Shown: piece by piece, positions 5,552-11,959 of the stretch
Numbering within the stretch: position 1 is the first letter of the stretch
Layout: each line of letters starts with the position of its first letter
Assembly (NCBI GenBank): GCA_900769785.1
Contig: CAAGHV010000100.1
Coordinates: forward strand, 1 to 11,959
DNA from: Bacteroidales bacterium
Lineage (GTDB): Bacteria; Bacteroidota; Bacteroidia; Bacteroidales; P3
DNA: 11,959 nt
Direction of reading: 5' to 3'
Translations under genes and position numbers: made by a program
The notes under the pieces: generated by a model
Told to the model about the DNA's origin: nothing
Database searches by the model: none
What the model saw: the letters and a program-made list of their open reading frames with translations, nothing else

Positions 5552-8329
5552 ATGGATAAAAGACTGCTACTTCTTGATGGTATGGCTGTTGTATACCGTG
5601 CCTATTATGCTTTAAATAGGAATCCTCGCCTCAATTCGAAGGGGCTTAATACTTCTGCAATATTAGGTTTTACCACTACTTTGTACGACCTTATTCGTTC
5701 TCAACATCCTACTCACATAGGTGTGGCTTTTGATTTGCAAGCCCCTACTTTCCGACATGAGAAGTTTGAGCAATACAAGGCCAATCGTGATGCAATGCCC
5801 GAAAATATACAATTGGCATTGCCATATATACGAGAGATAATTGCCGGTTTTGGTATTCCGTTGCTTACCTGTGAAGGTTATGAGGCCGATGATGTGATAG
5901 GCACATTGGCCAAAGAGGCAGAGAAGAGAGACTTCAAAGTACTGATGGTAACTCCCGACAAAGATTTTGGGCAGTTGGTATCGGACAATATATCTATGTA
6001 CAGGTTTGGGCGAATGGGTAAAGCTGACGAGATACTTGGAGTGGCAGAAATATTAGAGAAGTTTTCGATAACCCGTTGTGAACAAGTGATAGATATATTG
6101 GGCCTTTGGGGCGATGCTTCTGATAATATTCCGGGTGTACCGGGAATAGGAGAGAAAAAGGCCAAGCAGTTGGTGGCAGAGTTCGGTTCCATAGAAAATA
6201 TGATTGAGAATGCCGATAAGATTGCAAATGAGAAATTGCGCAATCTTGTAAAAGAATATGCCGAGCAAGCATTGTTTTCAAAAGAGTTGGCAACGATTGC
6301 ATTGAATACACCTATAGCTTTGGACGAAGATGCACTAGAACTAAAACAACCCAACTTCGATAGGTTGAAGGAATTGTTTGATGAGTTGGAATTTAGAAAC
6401 TTTGCCAAGAGGTTTTTTACTGATTATTCGGTAGCTAATCCGGAGGGTTTTGTACGTGTAACCAAGCCTATACAAGTTGATACAGGACAGCAGAGCTTGT
6501 TTGATATTGACGAGGAGTTGCCATCAACAATTGAGAGCTACGAGACTGTAAGTCATAGCAGGGAGTTTGTTTTGCTTACCGGTGATGCTGAGCAGAAACA
6601 CTTTGTCGAACAAATGTCAACCGAATCGGTTGTGGTGTTGCATTTTCTTGCCAATAGTTCCAATCAAGCTATTGCCGGTATAGCACTAGCGGCTATAGAC
6701 GGAAAGGTGGCATTTATCCCACTGAATACTGATGATGATTGGAAGTGTGTGCAGCCGATATTTGAGGAGGATAACGTACAAAAGATTGTGTATAATGCTA
6801 AGCAGATAAAGCATTGGCTTGCCGATAGGGGTATGAAGCTGAAAGGTAGGGTATTTGATGTGCAGATAGCACATTATTTGCTCTATTCCGAAGCCAGACA
6901 TACATTGGATTTTATTGCTTCGAGTATCTTGAATACCAATATATATGATATAGATATTGCCTTGGGCAAAATACCTGCAAATGATTTTACTTTCGGCAAC
7001 ATTACCGACAAGGGGCTGGTAAAGGATTCGATGTGTGAGAGAGTGGATATTATTGGCAGGTTGTATCCGGTACTAAAACAACAGATGGAAGAAACCCACG
7101 TTTATAATATCTATTCCAATATTGAGATGCCTTTGGTGGATGTGCTTTTTGCAATGGAAAGAGAAGGAGTACGTATAGATACTGATTATCTTAAGCATTA
7201 TTCTTTGCAACTACAAAAGGAAAAAGAAGAAATAGAAAACAAGATATATTTATATGCCAATAAAATATTTAATATCTCTTCGCCAAAGCAATTAGGGGAG
7301 GTGTTATTTGACGAACTGAAAATAGTGGATAAGGCTCCCAAGACTGCTACAAAACAATATTCAACAGCTGAAGATGTGTTGCAGAAGATGATAGATAAGC
7401 ATCCTATTGTACCATTGATATTGGAATATCGTTCGTTGTCTAAACTTATAAGTACATACTTAGATGCTTTGCCAAAACTTATTTCATCAACTACCAATAG
7501 GTTACATACAACCTTTAATCAGACAGTTACTGCTACAGGTCGCTTGAGTTCTAATAATCCCAATCTTCAAAATATACCTATTCGCACCGAAAGAGGTAGG
7601 GAGATAAGGAAAGCATTTGTACCTAGGAATGATGATTATGTGCTTATGGCTGCCGATTATTCTCAGATAGAGCTACGTATAATAGCATCGTTGAGTGGTG
7701 ATAGAAACATGATAGATGCTTTTGCCAATCACTATGATATACATTCTGCTACAGCAGCAAAGATATACAAGTTGCCTATAACAGAAGTAACTTCCGATTT
7801 GAGAAGAAATGCCAAATCGGTTAATTTCGGTATAGTATATGGTATTTCTCCATTTGGACTTTCAGAGCAACTGAACATTCCACGCAAGGAAGCTGCAACA
7901 CTTATTGAGGAATATTTTGTTCAATATCCCGACATCAAAAAATATATTGATGATAATATTACCTTTGCTCGTGAGTATGGTTATGCTCAAACATTGTTGG
8001 GACGTAGGCGCTATTTGCCAGATATAAATTCGCGAAATAATGCCTTGAAGAGTTTTGCTGAACGAAACTCGGTGAATATGCCTATACAAGGAACGTCGGC
8101 CGATATGATAAAGATAGCGATGAATGAGATATATAAGGAGCTTGAAGAAAAAGGCTTGAAATCTAAGATGATATTGCAGGTGCATGACGAATTGGTGTTG
8201 GATATATATAAGCCGGAGCTAGAAGAAGTGAAGGCGATAGTAGCCGATAAAATGATTAATGCTCTAAAATTGGATTTGCCAATAGAAGTAGGTATAAATA
8301 TTGGTGATAATTGGCTTGAAGCACATTAA
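5552..8329 (+). CDS. polA: DNA polymerase I with intact 5' nuclease and polymerase but degenerate proofreading domain
   Basis: PolA removes RNA primers and fills gaps in lagging-strand synthesis and repair. From the ATG at 5552 it has 925 residues. The 5' nuclease domain (1 to about 290) has LLLLDG with D9, YEADDVIG (110-117), TPDKDFGQL (134-142) and GDASDNIPGVPGIG (187-200), so its metal site is present. The 3'-5' exonuclease-like domain (about 325-520) lacks all catalytic residues: by alignment to the Klenow fragment, D355, E357, D424, Y497 and D501 are replaced by H364, L366, I419, S493 and R497. The polymerase domain is complete: motif A DYSQIELRI with D702; motif B RRNAKSVNFGIVYG (751-764) with K755, F759 and Y763; motif C QVHDE with D879 and E880. 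The upstream in-frame ATG at 5486 lies before the predicted transcript start and adds residues unlike PolA. The next gene follows 11 bp later. Confidence 0.96.
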   Translation: MDKRLLLLDGMAVVYRAYYALNRNPRLNSKGLNTSAILGFTTTLYDLIRSQHPTHIGVAFDLQAPTFRHEKFEQYKANRDAMPENIQLALPYIREIIAGFGIPLLTCEGYEADDVIGTLAKEAEKRDFKVLMVTPDKDFGQLVSDNISMYRFGRMGKADEILGVAEILEKFSITRCEQVIDILGLWGDASDNIPGVPGIGEKKAKQLVAEFGSIENMIENADKIANEKLRNLVKEYAEQALFSKELATIALNTPIALDEDALELKQPNFDRLKELFDELEFRNFAKRFFTDYSVANPEGFVRVTKPIQVDTGQQSLFDIDEELPSTIESYETVSHSREFVLLTGDAEQKHFVEQMSTESVVVLHFLANSSNQAIAGIALAAIDGKVAFIPLNTDDDWKCVQPIFEEDNVQKIVYNAKQIKHWLADRGMKLKGRVFDVQIAHYLLYSEARHTLDFIASSILNTNIYDIDIALGKIPANDFTFGNITDKGLVKDSMCERVDIIGRLYPVLKQQMEETHVYNIYSNIEMPLVDVLFAMEREGVRIDTDYLKHYSLQLQKEKEEIENKIYLYANKIFNISSPKQLGEVLFDELKIVDKAPKTATKQYSTAEDVLQKMIDKHPIVPLILEYRSLSKLISTYLDALPKLISSTTNRLHTTFNQTVTATGRLSSNNPNLQNIPIRTERGREIRKAFVPRNDDYVLMAADYSQIELRIIASLSGDRNMIDAFANHYDIHSATAAKIYKLPITEVTSDLRRNAKSVNFGIVYGISPFGLSEQLNIPRKEAATLIEEYFVQYPDIKKYIDDNITFAREYGYAQTLLGRRRYLPDINSRNNALKSFAERNSVNMPIQGTSADMIKIAMNEIYKELEEKGLKSKMILQVHDELVLDIYKPELEEVKAIVADKMINALKLDLPIEVGINIGDNWLEAH

Positions 8330-8340
8330 TACAATATGTT

Positions 8341-9309
8341 ATGAGAGTATTGATAACAGGTGGCAATGGATTATTAGGGCATAATACTATATTGCGTTTG
8401 CTTTCGGAGGGGCATGTAGTACATGCCATAGTTCGCAAAAGTGAAAGTCTGCTTGTTCAACATGAAAACTTACATATATTTGAAGGTGATTTTACTGTCT
8501 ATGGTAGTTTGCTGTTAGCAGCTAAAGGTTGTGAAGCTATTATACATATAGCGGCTGCAACAGATATGAGTTTACCATATTCGCAGTTCGAGAAAATAAA
8601 TGTTGGAGGTTCAAAGAATATAATATCGGTTGCTCGAGCATTGGATATAAAAAGAATAGTATATATAAGTACTCTCAATACTATAGGTTATGGATTGCCA
8701 CACCATTCAGCCGATGAGTCTTTTCCGATGCAATATCCGTTTACCAAGTCTCATTATGCCATTACTAAGAATATGGCTGAAACTTTGTTTTTAGAAGAAG
8801 CTAAGCATGATGGTAGGCATATTGTTATAATCAATCCTGGATTTATGGTTGGGGGATATGATACCAAGCCTAGTTCTGGACAACTAATACTTATAGCATA
8901 TCGTAAGCCTATTATGTTGGTGCCCCAAGGTGGAAAATGTTTTGTACATGTACAAGATGTGGCATTGGCAGTAGTGAATGCTATTACAATGGGTAGAAAT
9001 GGTGAGAAATATATAGCAGGGGTACACAATAAAAGCCTTATAGAGTTCTATAAATTGCAGAAGCAGGTTTGTGGGTATAGACAATTACTTGTACGTGTTC
9101 CATGTTGGTTAACAAATATGGTGGGTGTATTTGGTGATGTTTTACGAAAGATAGGGGTTCGCACACAGGTGTGTAGTATTAATACTAGACAGTTATGTGT
9201 AAGGGAGTATTATTCCAATGCAAAGGCTAAAGCAGAATTAAAAATGTCCGAAACACCTCTTGAACGAGCTATTTCGGACAGTATATGTTGGTTGAAAAGA
9301 AATCGCTAA
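8341..9309 (+). CDS. NAD(P)-dependent epimerase/reductase, extended SDR family
   Basis: A 322-residue Rossmann oxidoreductase. Seen: MRVLITGGNGLLG at 1-13, the TGxxGxxG nucleotide-binding loop of extended short-chain dehydrogenases; ATD near 73-75; VYISTLNTIGYG (107-118) with the active-site serine/threonine region; and the catalytic pair Y139 and K143 in YAITK. The segment INPGFMVGGYDTKPSSG (164-180) resembles dihydroflavonol-4-reductase-like and 3-beta-hydroxysteroid dehydrogenase-like members more than the sugar epimerases. Residues 240-322 form the variable substrate domain and give no clue to the substrate. It follows polA by 11 bp with no promoter in the gap, so it is probably read from the polA promoter. 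Its stop codon overlaps that of the opposite-strand glycosyltransferase gene. The fold is sure; a function in lipid, quinone or sugar-nucleotide metabolism would be a guess. Confidence 0.85.
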   Translation: MRVLITGGNGLLGHNTILRLLSEGHVVHAIVRKSESLLVQHENLHIFEGDFTVYGSLLLAAKGCEAIIHIAAATDMSLPYSQFEKINVGGSKNIISVARALDIKRIVYISTLNTIGYGLPHHSADESFPMQYPFTKSHYAITKNMAETLFLEEAKHDGRHIVIINPGFMVGGYDTKPSSGQLILIAYRKPIMLVPQGGKCFVHVQDVALAVVNAITMGRNGEKYIAGVHNKSLIEFYKLQKQVCGYRQLLVRVPCWLTNMVGVFGDVLRKIGVRTQVCSINTRQLCVREYYSNAKAKAELKMSETPLERAISDSICWLKRNR

Positions 9310-10031
9310 TAATTCTTCCAGTTGCGGAATCGTAATGAGAATACGCCAAAGAATGCTTCTTTGAATATTTTCATACTCATCTTTGATGTTCCTAATACAC
9401 GGTCGGTAAATATTATAGGTACTTCAGCTATCTTGTATCCTAATTTAGTTGCGGTGTATTTCATTTCTATTTGGAAAGCATATCCTACAAACTGCACTTT
9501 GTCGAAATTCATTCTTTCCAATACTTTGCGAGTATAACAAACAAAACCTGCAGTGGCATCATATACTTTCATTCTAGTGACAAATCTTACGTATGCTGAT
9601 GCATAGTACGACATAAGCAGTCGCATTATAGGCCAATTTACCACACTGATTTTACCATCAACATATCTCGAGCCTACTGCTACATCGCCTTTGCCACTTG
9701 CACATACTTCGTATAATCGTTCCAAGTCGTCGGGGTTGTGTGAAAAATCGGCATCCATTTCAAATACATATTGATAATTGTGTTCCAAAGCCCAACGAAA
9801 ACCATCAAGATAGGCAGTGCCTAATCCCAATTTGCCTTTGCGTTCTTTGATAAACAATCTGTCGGGAAACTCTTGCATCAATCGTTTTACAATATCGGCG
9901 GTGCCATCGGGAGAGTTGTCTTCCACTATCAAAATATGAAATTCTTTTGGTAGCGAAAATACTTTTCTGATGATTTTTTCGATATTTTCTTTTTCATTAT
10001 ATGTTGGAGTAATTATAAGACTGTCAGACAT
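9306..10031 (-). CDS. Family 2 glycosyltransferase, polyprenol-phosphate mannosyltransferase (DPM1)-like
   Basis: A 241-residue GT-A fold enzyme predicted to transfer a sugar, probably mannose from GDP-mannose, to a polyprenyl phosphate on the cytoplasmic face of the membrane. Seen: LIITPTYNEKENIEKII (5-21), IVEDNSPDGTADI (35-47), RKGKLGLGTAYLDGF (64-78), the metal-binding EMDADFSHNP (91-100) with the DAD motif at 93-95, GSRYVDG (120-126), and FTDRVLGTSKMS (208-219), all hallmarks of the DPM1 group. There is no C-terminal transmembrane domain, so it is the short soluble form. It is transcribed from its own promoter at 10087-10118 and ends inside the tail of the SDR gene (4-bp overlap). The sugar and the acceptor pathway (envelope glycan or protein O-glycosylation) are inferred; a glucosyl version is possible. 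Confidence 0.9.
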   Translation of the reverse strand: MSDSLIITPTYNEKENIEKIIRKVFSLPKEFHILIVEDNSPDGTADIVKRLMQEFPDRLFIKERKGKLGLGTAYLDGFRWALEHNYQYVFEMDADFSHNPDDLERLYEVCASGKGDVAVGSRYVDGKISVVNWPIMRLLMSYYASAYVRFVTRMKVYDATAGFVCYTRKVLERMNFDKVQFVGYAFQIEMKYTATKLGYKIAEVPIIFTDRVLGTSKMSMKIFKEAFFGVFSLRFRNWKNY

Positions 10032-10086
10032 TTTCTTTGCTTTTTAGTTATAATAATGTTTGAATTTACTTTATTGTTCCAAGAGG

Positions 10087-10118
10087 CAAAATTACAAAAT
10101 AAAATGCATATCATCAAA
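10087..10118 (-). promoter_or_regulatory. Bacteroidota-type promoter for the DPM1-like gene
   Basis: On the minus strand TAATTTTG (10094-10087) is the -7 box and TTTG (10118-10115) the -33 box, with a 20-bp spacer. The leader is about 50 nt. It begins only 33 bp after the stop of the alanine dehydrogenase-like gene, and no terminator is seen between them, so read-through is possible. Confidence 0.68.
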
Positions 10119-10150
10119 TTTATTTACTATTTTCTTTTATAGGCCTATCA

Positions 10151-11335
10151 TCAACTCATGGAAAAATCCAAAAGTATATCTAATTTCTTGGCATTCATCC
10201 CGTATTTTGTTCCTACAAAGTTGTCGGTAAGTATTCCTTTGTATAGGTATATACCATTGTATAGACTTTTGTTAATTAGTAGTAGTTCATCAACCGAAAG
10301 TCCTTTGGCTAACTCTAGCAAAATAGGAGAAAGGATGTTACTGATAGTTTCGGACGATGTTCGTGGGAATCGTGCCGAAATATTGGGTACACAATAGTGC
10401 GTTACCTTATGTTTTGTATAGAAAGGGCGTTCCAATGTGGTTGGATGCGATGTCTCTATTTTTGTTCCTTGTGCAATTCCTACGTCTATTATTAGGCTGC
10501 CTTTTTTCATCTTTTTCACCAACTCCTCATCAATAAGGTATTCATCTTTTTCACGATAAAAATAGTCGGCGATTACCAAGTCGGCTTTGGTTATGGCTTC
10601 TTTTAGAGTTTCGGGATATAGTGTAGATGTATATACCGGATGTCCCAACACTTGTTTTATATCGTTGAGTCGCGATAGCGAGCAGTCGAATATTTTAATT
10701 GATGCATCCATCGCCATGAATATTTTTGCTGCTATTTCGGCTATCTTGGTAGCACCTAGGAATACTATTTCTGTAGGTGGTATTCCACCAAATGAACCTA
10801 CTATATATCCATCGTTGGCTAGCGAAAAATATTCTCCTGCTATAAGTGGACAGGCATTACCTACAATTTTGCAAAGGGCATCCATTATTATAAGGTTGCC
10901 ATTTTTGCTTTGTAGATTGTCGTAGGCAACGGCTGTGATTTTCTTTTTTATCAGATTAGTAAAATAATCTTGGGGCTGCATACGGGTAAAGGCAAAGGAA
11001 AACACAATTGCCTGTTTGCGCATTTTGCCTATTTCTTCTATGGTAGGAGGTGCTATTTTGAATATTATTTCGGTATCAAATACCTCTTCTCTTTCAACTA
11101 TAAAAGCACCATTGTCGGAATATTCGGTGTCGGTAAATCCCGACTTTATGCCGGCATTGCGTTCTACCAATACATTATAGCCAGCCTCCACCAATATCAT
11201 TACAGCCTGTGGGGTAAGTCCTACTCGCTGTTCGGTGTGGCCTATTTCTACAGGAACGCCAATGGTGTAGCGTTGTCGTTTGCCAACGCATGGCGAGAGT
11301 TTTTCTAATGTAGCAATTGATATGTCTATTTCCAT
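10151..11335 (-). CDS. Divergent alanine dehydrogenase/transhydrogenase-family protein, probably not a standard alanine dehydrogenase
   Basis: A 394-residue member of the AlaDH/PNT family. The overall fold is clear: IGVPVEIGHTEQRVGLTP (25-42), FKIAPPT (92-98), a Rossmann segment (about 188-290) and HYCVPNISARFPRTSSETISN (313-333), matching the family's YCVPNI...RT block. Alanine dehydrogenase oxidises L-alanine to pyruvate with NAD. By alignment to the Mycobacterium enzyme, R15 is kept (R37), but K75, H96 and D270 correspond to A95, F116 and A288. The dinucleotide loop GAGTxG reads GATKIA (194-199); the following acidic residue D217 is kept. Normal catalysis and NAD binding are therefore doubtful. 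The alanine at the K75 position may be shared by Bacteroidota relatives; the other losses look more specific. It lies 13 bp after tsaE in one unit. The frame is intact, with no sign of decay, so a changed function is likelier than a pseudogene. Confidence 0.85.
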   Translation of the reverse strand: MEIDISIATLEKLSPCVGKRQRYTIGVPVEIGHTEQRVGLTPQAVMILVEAGYNVLVERNAGIKSGFTDTEYSDNGAFIVEREEVFDTEIIFKIAPPTIEEIGKMRKQAIVFSFAFTRMQPQDYFTNLIKKKITAVAYDNLQSKNGNLIIMDALCKIVGNACPLIAGEYFSLANDGYIVGSFGGIPPTEIVFLGATKIAEIAAKIFMAMDASIKIFDCSLSRLNDIKQVLGHPVYTSTLYPETLKEAITKADLVIADYFYREKDEYLIDEELVKKMKKGSLIIDVGIAQGTKIETSHPTTLERPFYTKHKVTHYCVPNISARFPRTSSETISNILSPILLELAKGLSVDELLLINKSLYNGIYLYKGILTDNFVGTKYGMNAKKLDILLDFSMS

Positions 11336-11348
11336 AGGATAGTGGTGT

Positions 11349-11774
11349 TTATTTTATTCGGGTGGCAGTAAATTTGCGCGAGCCACTGTTTGTTTCTTGT
11401 ATATCCACACGTATGTAACTGTCGGGTAGTAGTTGTTCTATCTTTTCCGACCATTCGGTAAAACAGTAGTTGCCACTATAGAAATATTCTTCGTAGCCCA
11501 TATCGTAGGTCTCTTCAAGGTTGTTGAGCCTATAGAAGTCGAAGTGGTATATGCTTTCGCCTTCGCTATTGATATATTCGTTGATAATGGAAAATGTGGG
11601 ACTACATACATTGTCCGATACTCCTAGTTGGGAGCAGATTTCTTTTATCAGTGTGGTTTTACCAGCACCCATATTGCCAAAGAAGGCAAAGAATCTATCG
11701 CCGGGAAATGACTCCAATAACAGTGTGGCTATCTTTGGTAGTTCTGTTTTGTTATTACAAATTGCTTCAATCAT
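11349..11774 (-). CDS. tsaE: tRNA threonylcarbamoyladenosine biosynthesis ATPase TsaE
   Basis: TsaE is the small ATPase that works with TsaB and TsaD to complete t6A at position 37 of ANN-decoding tRNAs. Its 141-residue length is typical. Seen: the Walker A motif GNMGAGKTT (33-41), SPTFSIINEY (58-67), which is the family's switch-like segment, HFDFYRL (77-83) as the Walker B region, and the TEWSEKI motif (106-112) with the conserved E-W pair. The partners tsaB, tsaC and tsaD are not in the window. It is the first gene of a two-gene unit with the alanine dehydrogenase-like gene. No convincing TAnnTTTG promoter is visible upstream (11775-11959), so its promoter is weak or of another type. Confidence 0.95.
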   Translation of the reverse strand: MIEAICNNKTELPKIATLLLESFPGDRFFAFFGNMGAGKTTLIKEICSQLGVSDNVCSPTFSIINEYINSEGESIYHFDFYRLNNLEETYDMGYEEYFYSGNYCFTEWSEKIEQLLPDSYIRVDIQETNSGSRKFTATRIK

Positions 11775-11900
11775 TTTTTTAGTATCAACATATTATTATG
11801 ATTTTTATCTTACTCAAAAATGTGTAAAAAGGTTTCATTATCTCAATATTTTTGTTGAAAAATCTAACAAATGCAAAAAAAAATATCACAAAGGAATTAG

Positions 11901-11918
11901 TTTGGAACGTTTTTGGCA
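11901..11918 (+). promoter_or_regulatory. Sigma-54-type promoter pointing out of the right edge
   Basis: TTGGAACG at 11902-11909 and TGGCA at 11914-11918 place GG (11904-11905) and GC (11916-11917) exactly 10 bases apart, the defining -24/-12 spacing. Against TGGCACG-N4-TTGCA, 10 of 12 defined bases match. Transcription would begin near 11929 and read a gene beyond the window. No activator-binding site is recognisable within the bases available. Confidence 0.5.
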
Positions 11919-11959
11919 TATGTATATTAATAAAGATAAAAAATAATAAATAAAAAATA

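Noticed and set aside
10032..10150. A terminator for the alanine dehydrogenase-like gene
   Set aside because: Only short palindromes such as AGGCCT are present; no stable stem with a T-tract was found.
11775..11900. A TAnnTTTG promoter for tsaE
   Set aside because: No minus-strand octamer fits the consensus; the nearest candidates lack the TA or the proper -33 box, so none is annotated.

Overview
The window is ordinary-looking chromosomal DNA from a member of the Bacteroidota, most likely order Bacteroidales. Three things support this: AT-rich sequence; six promoters of the phylum-specific type (-33 TTG/TTTG, 19-20 bp spacer, -7 TAnnTTTG); and protein types typical of the phylum, namely a 925-residue PolA, an M49-like lipoprotein peptidase and an alanine dehydrogenase-like protein with a long N-terminal extension. 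Shine-Dalgarno sequences are nearly absent, as usual for the group, with yebC as an exception. No mobile element, CRISPR array, rRNA or tRNA was found. I assign the order by protein character only and cannot name a species.

Layout: (1) 1-1348, minus strand: an M23/LysM cell-wall peptidase gene followed 16 bp later by trmD, whose 3' end lies off the window. (2) 1460-2378, minus strand: a small membrane protein gene and efp as one unit, ending in an intrinsic terminator whose T-tract runs into the promoter of the M23-trmD unit. (3) 2454-4228, plus strand: a lipoprotein peptidase of the M49 (dipeptidyl peptidase III-like) type with its own promoter and a long terminator hairpin. (4) 4163-4644: a 482-bp gene-free stretch holding that hairpin, four degenerate 22-bp tandem repeats, a perfect palindromic hairpin and the terminator of yebC. 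(5) 4645-5355, minus strand: yebC, divergent from (6) polA and an SDR-family epimerase/reductase gene (5552-9309, plus strand). (7) 9306-10031, minus strand: a DPM1-like family 2 glycosyltransferase, overlapping the SDR gene tail to tail by 4 bp. (8) 10151-11774, minus strand: tsaE followed by a divergent alanine dehydrogenase-like gene. (9) 11775-11959: an intergenic edge with a good sigma-54-type promoter pointing out of the window.

Functionally the window is rich in translation and tRNA maintenance: TrmD (m1G37), TsaE (t6A37), EF-P and YebC. TrmD and TsaE modify the same tRNA position, 37. EF-P and YebC are both linked to rescue of ribosomes stalled at proline-rich stretches. The rest is DNA replication/repair (PolA), envelope maintenance (M23 peptidase, M49 lipoprotein, DPM1-like transferase) and one Rossmann oxidoreductase of unknown substrate.

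There is no obvious new defence or mobile system. The most interesting observations are two proteins whose catalytic residues have changed (a PolA with every proofreading residue replaced, and an alanine dehydrogenase homologue missing catalytic and NAD-binding residues), a 22-bp tandem repeat array, and the sigma-54-type promoter at the right edge.
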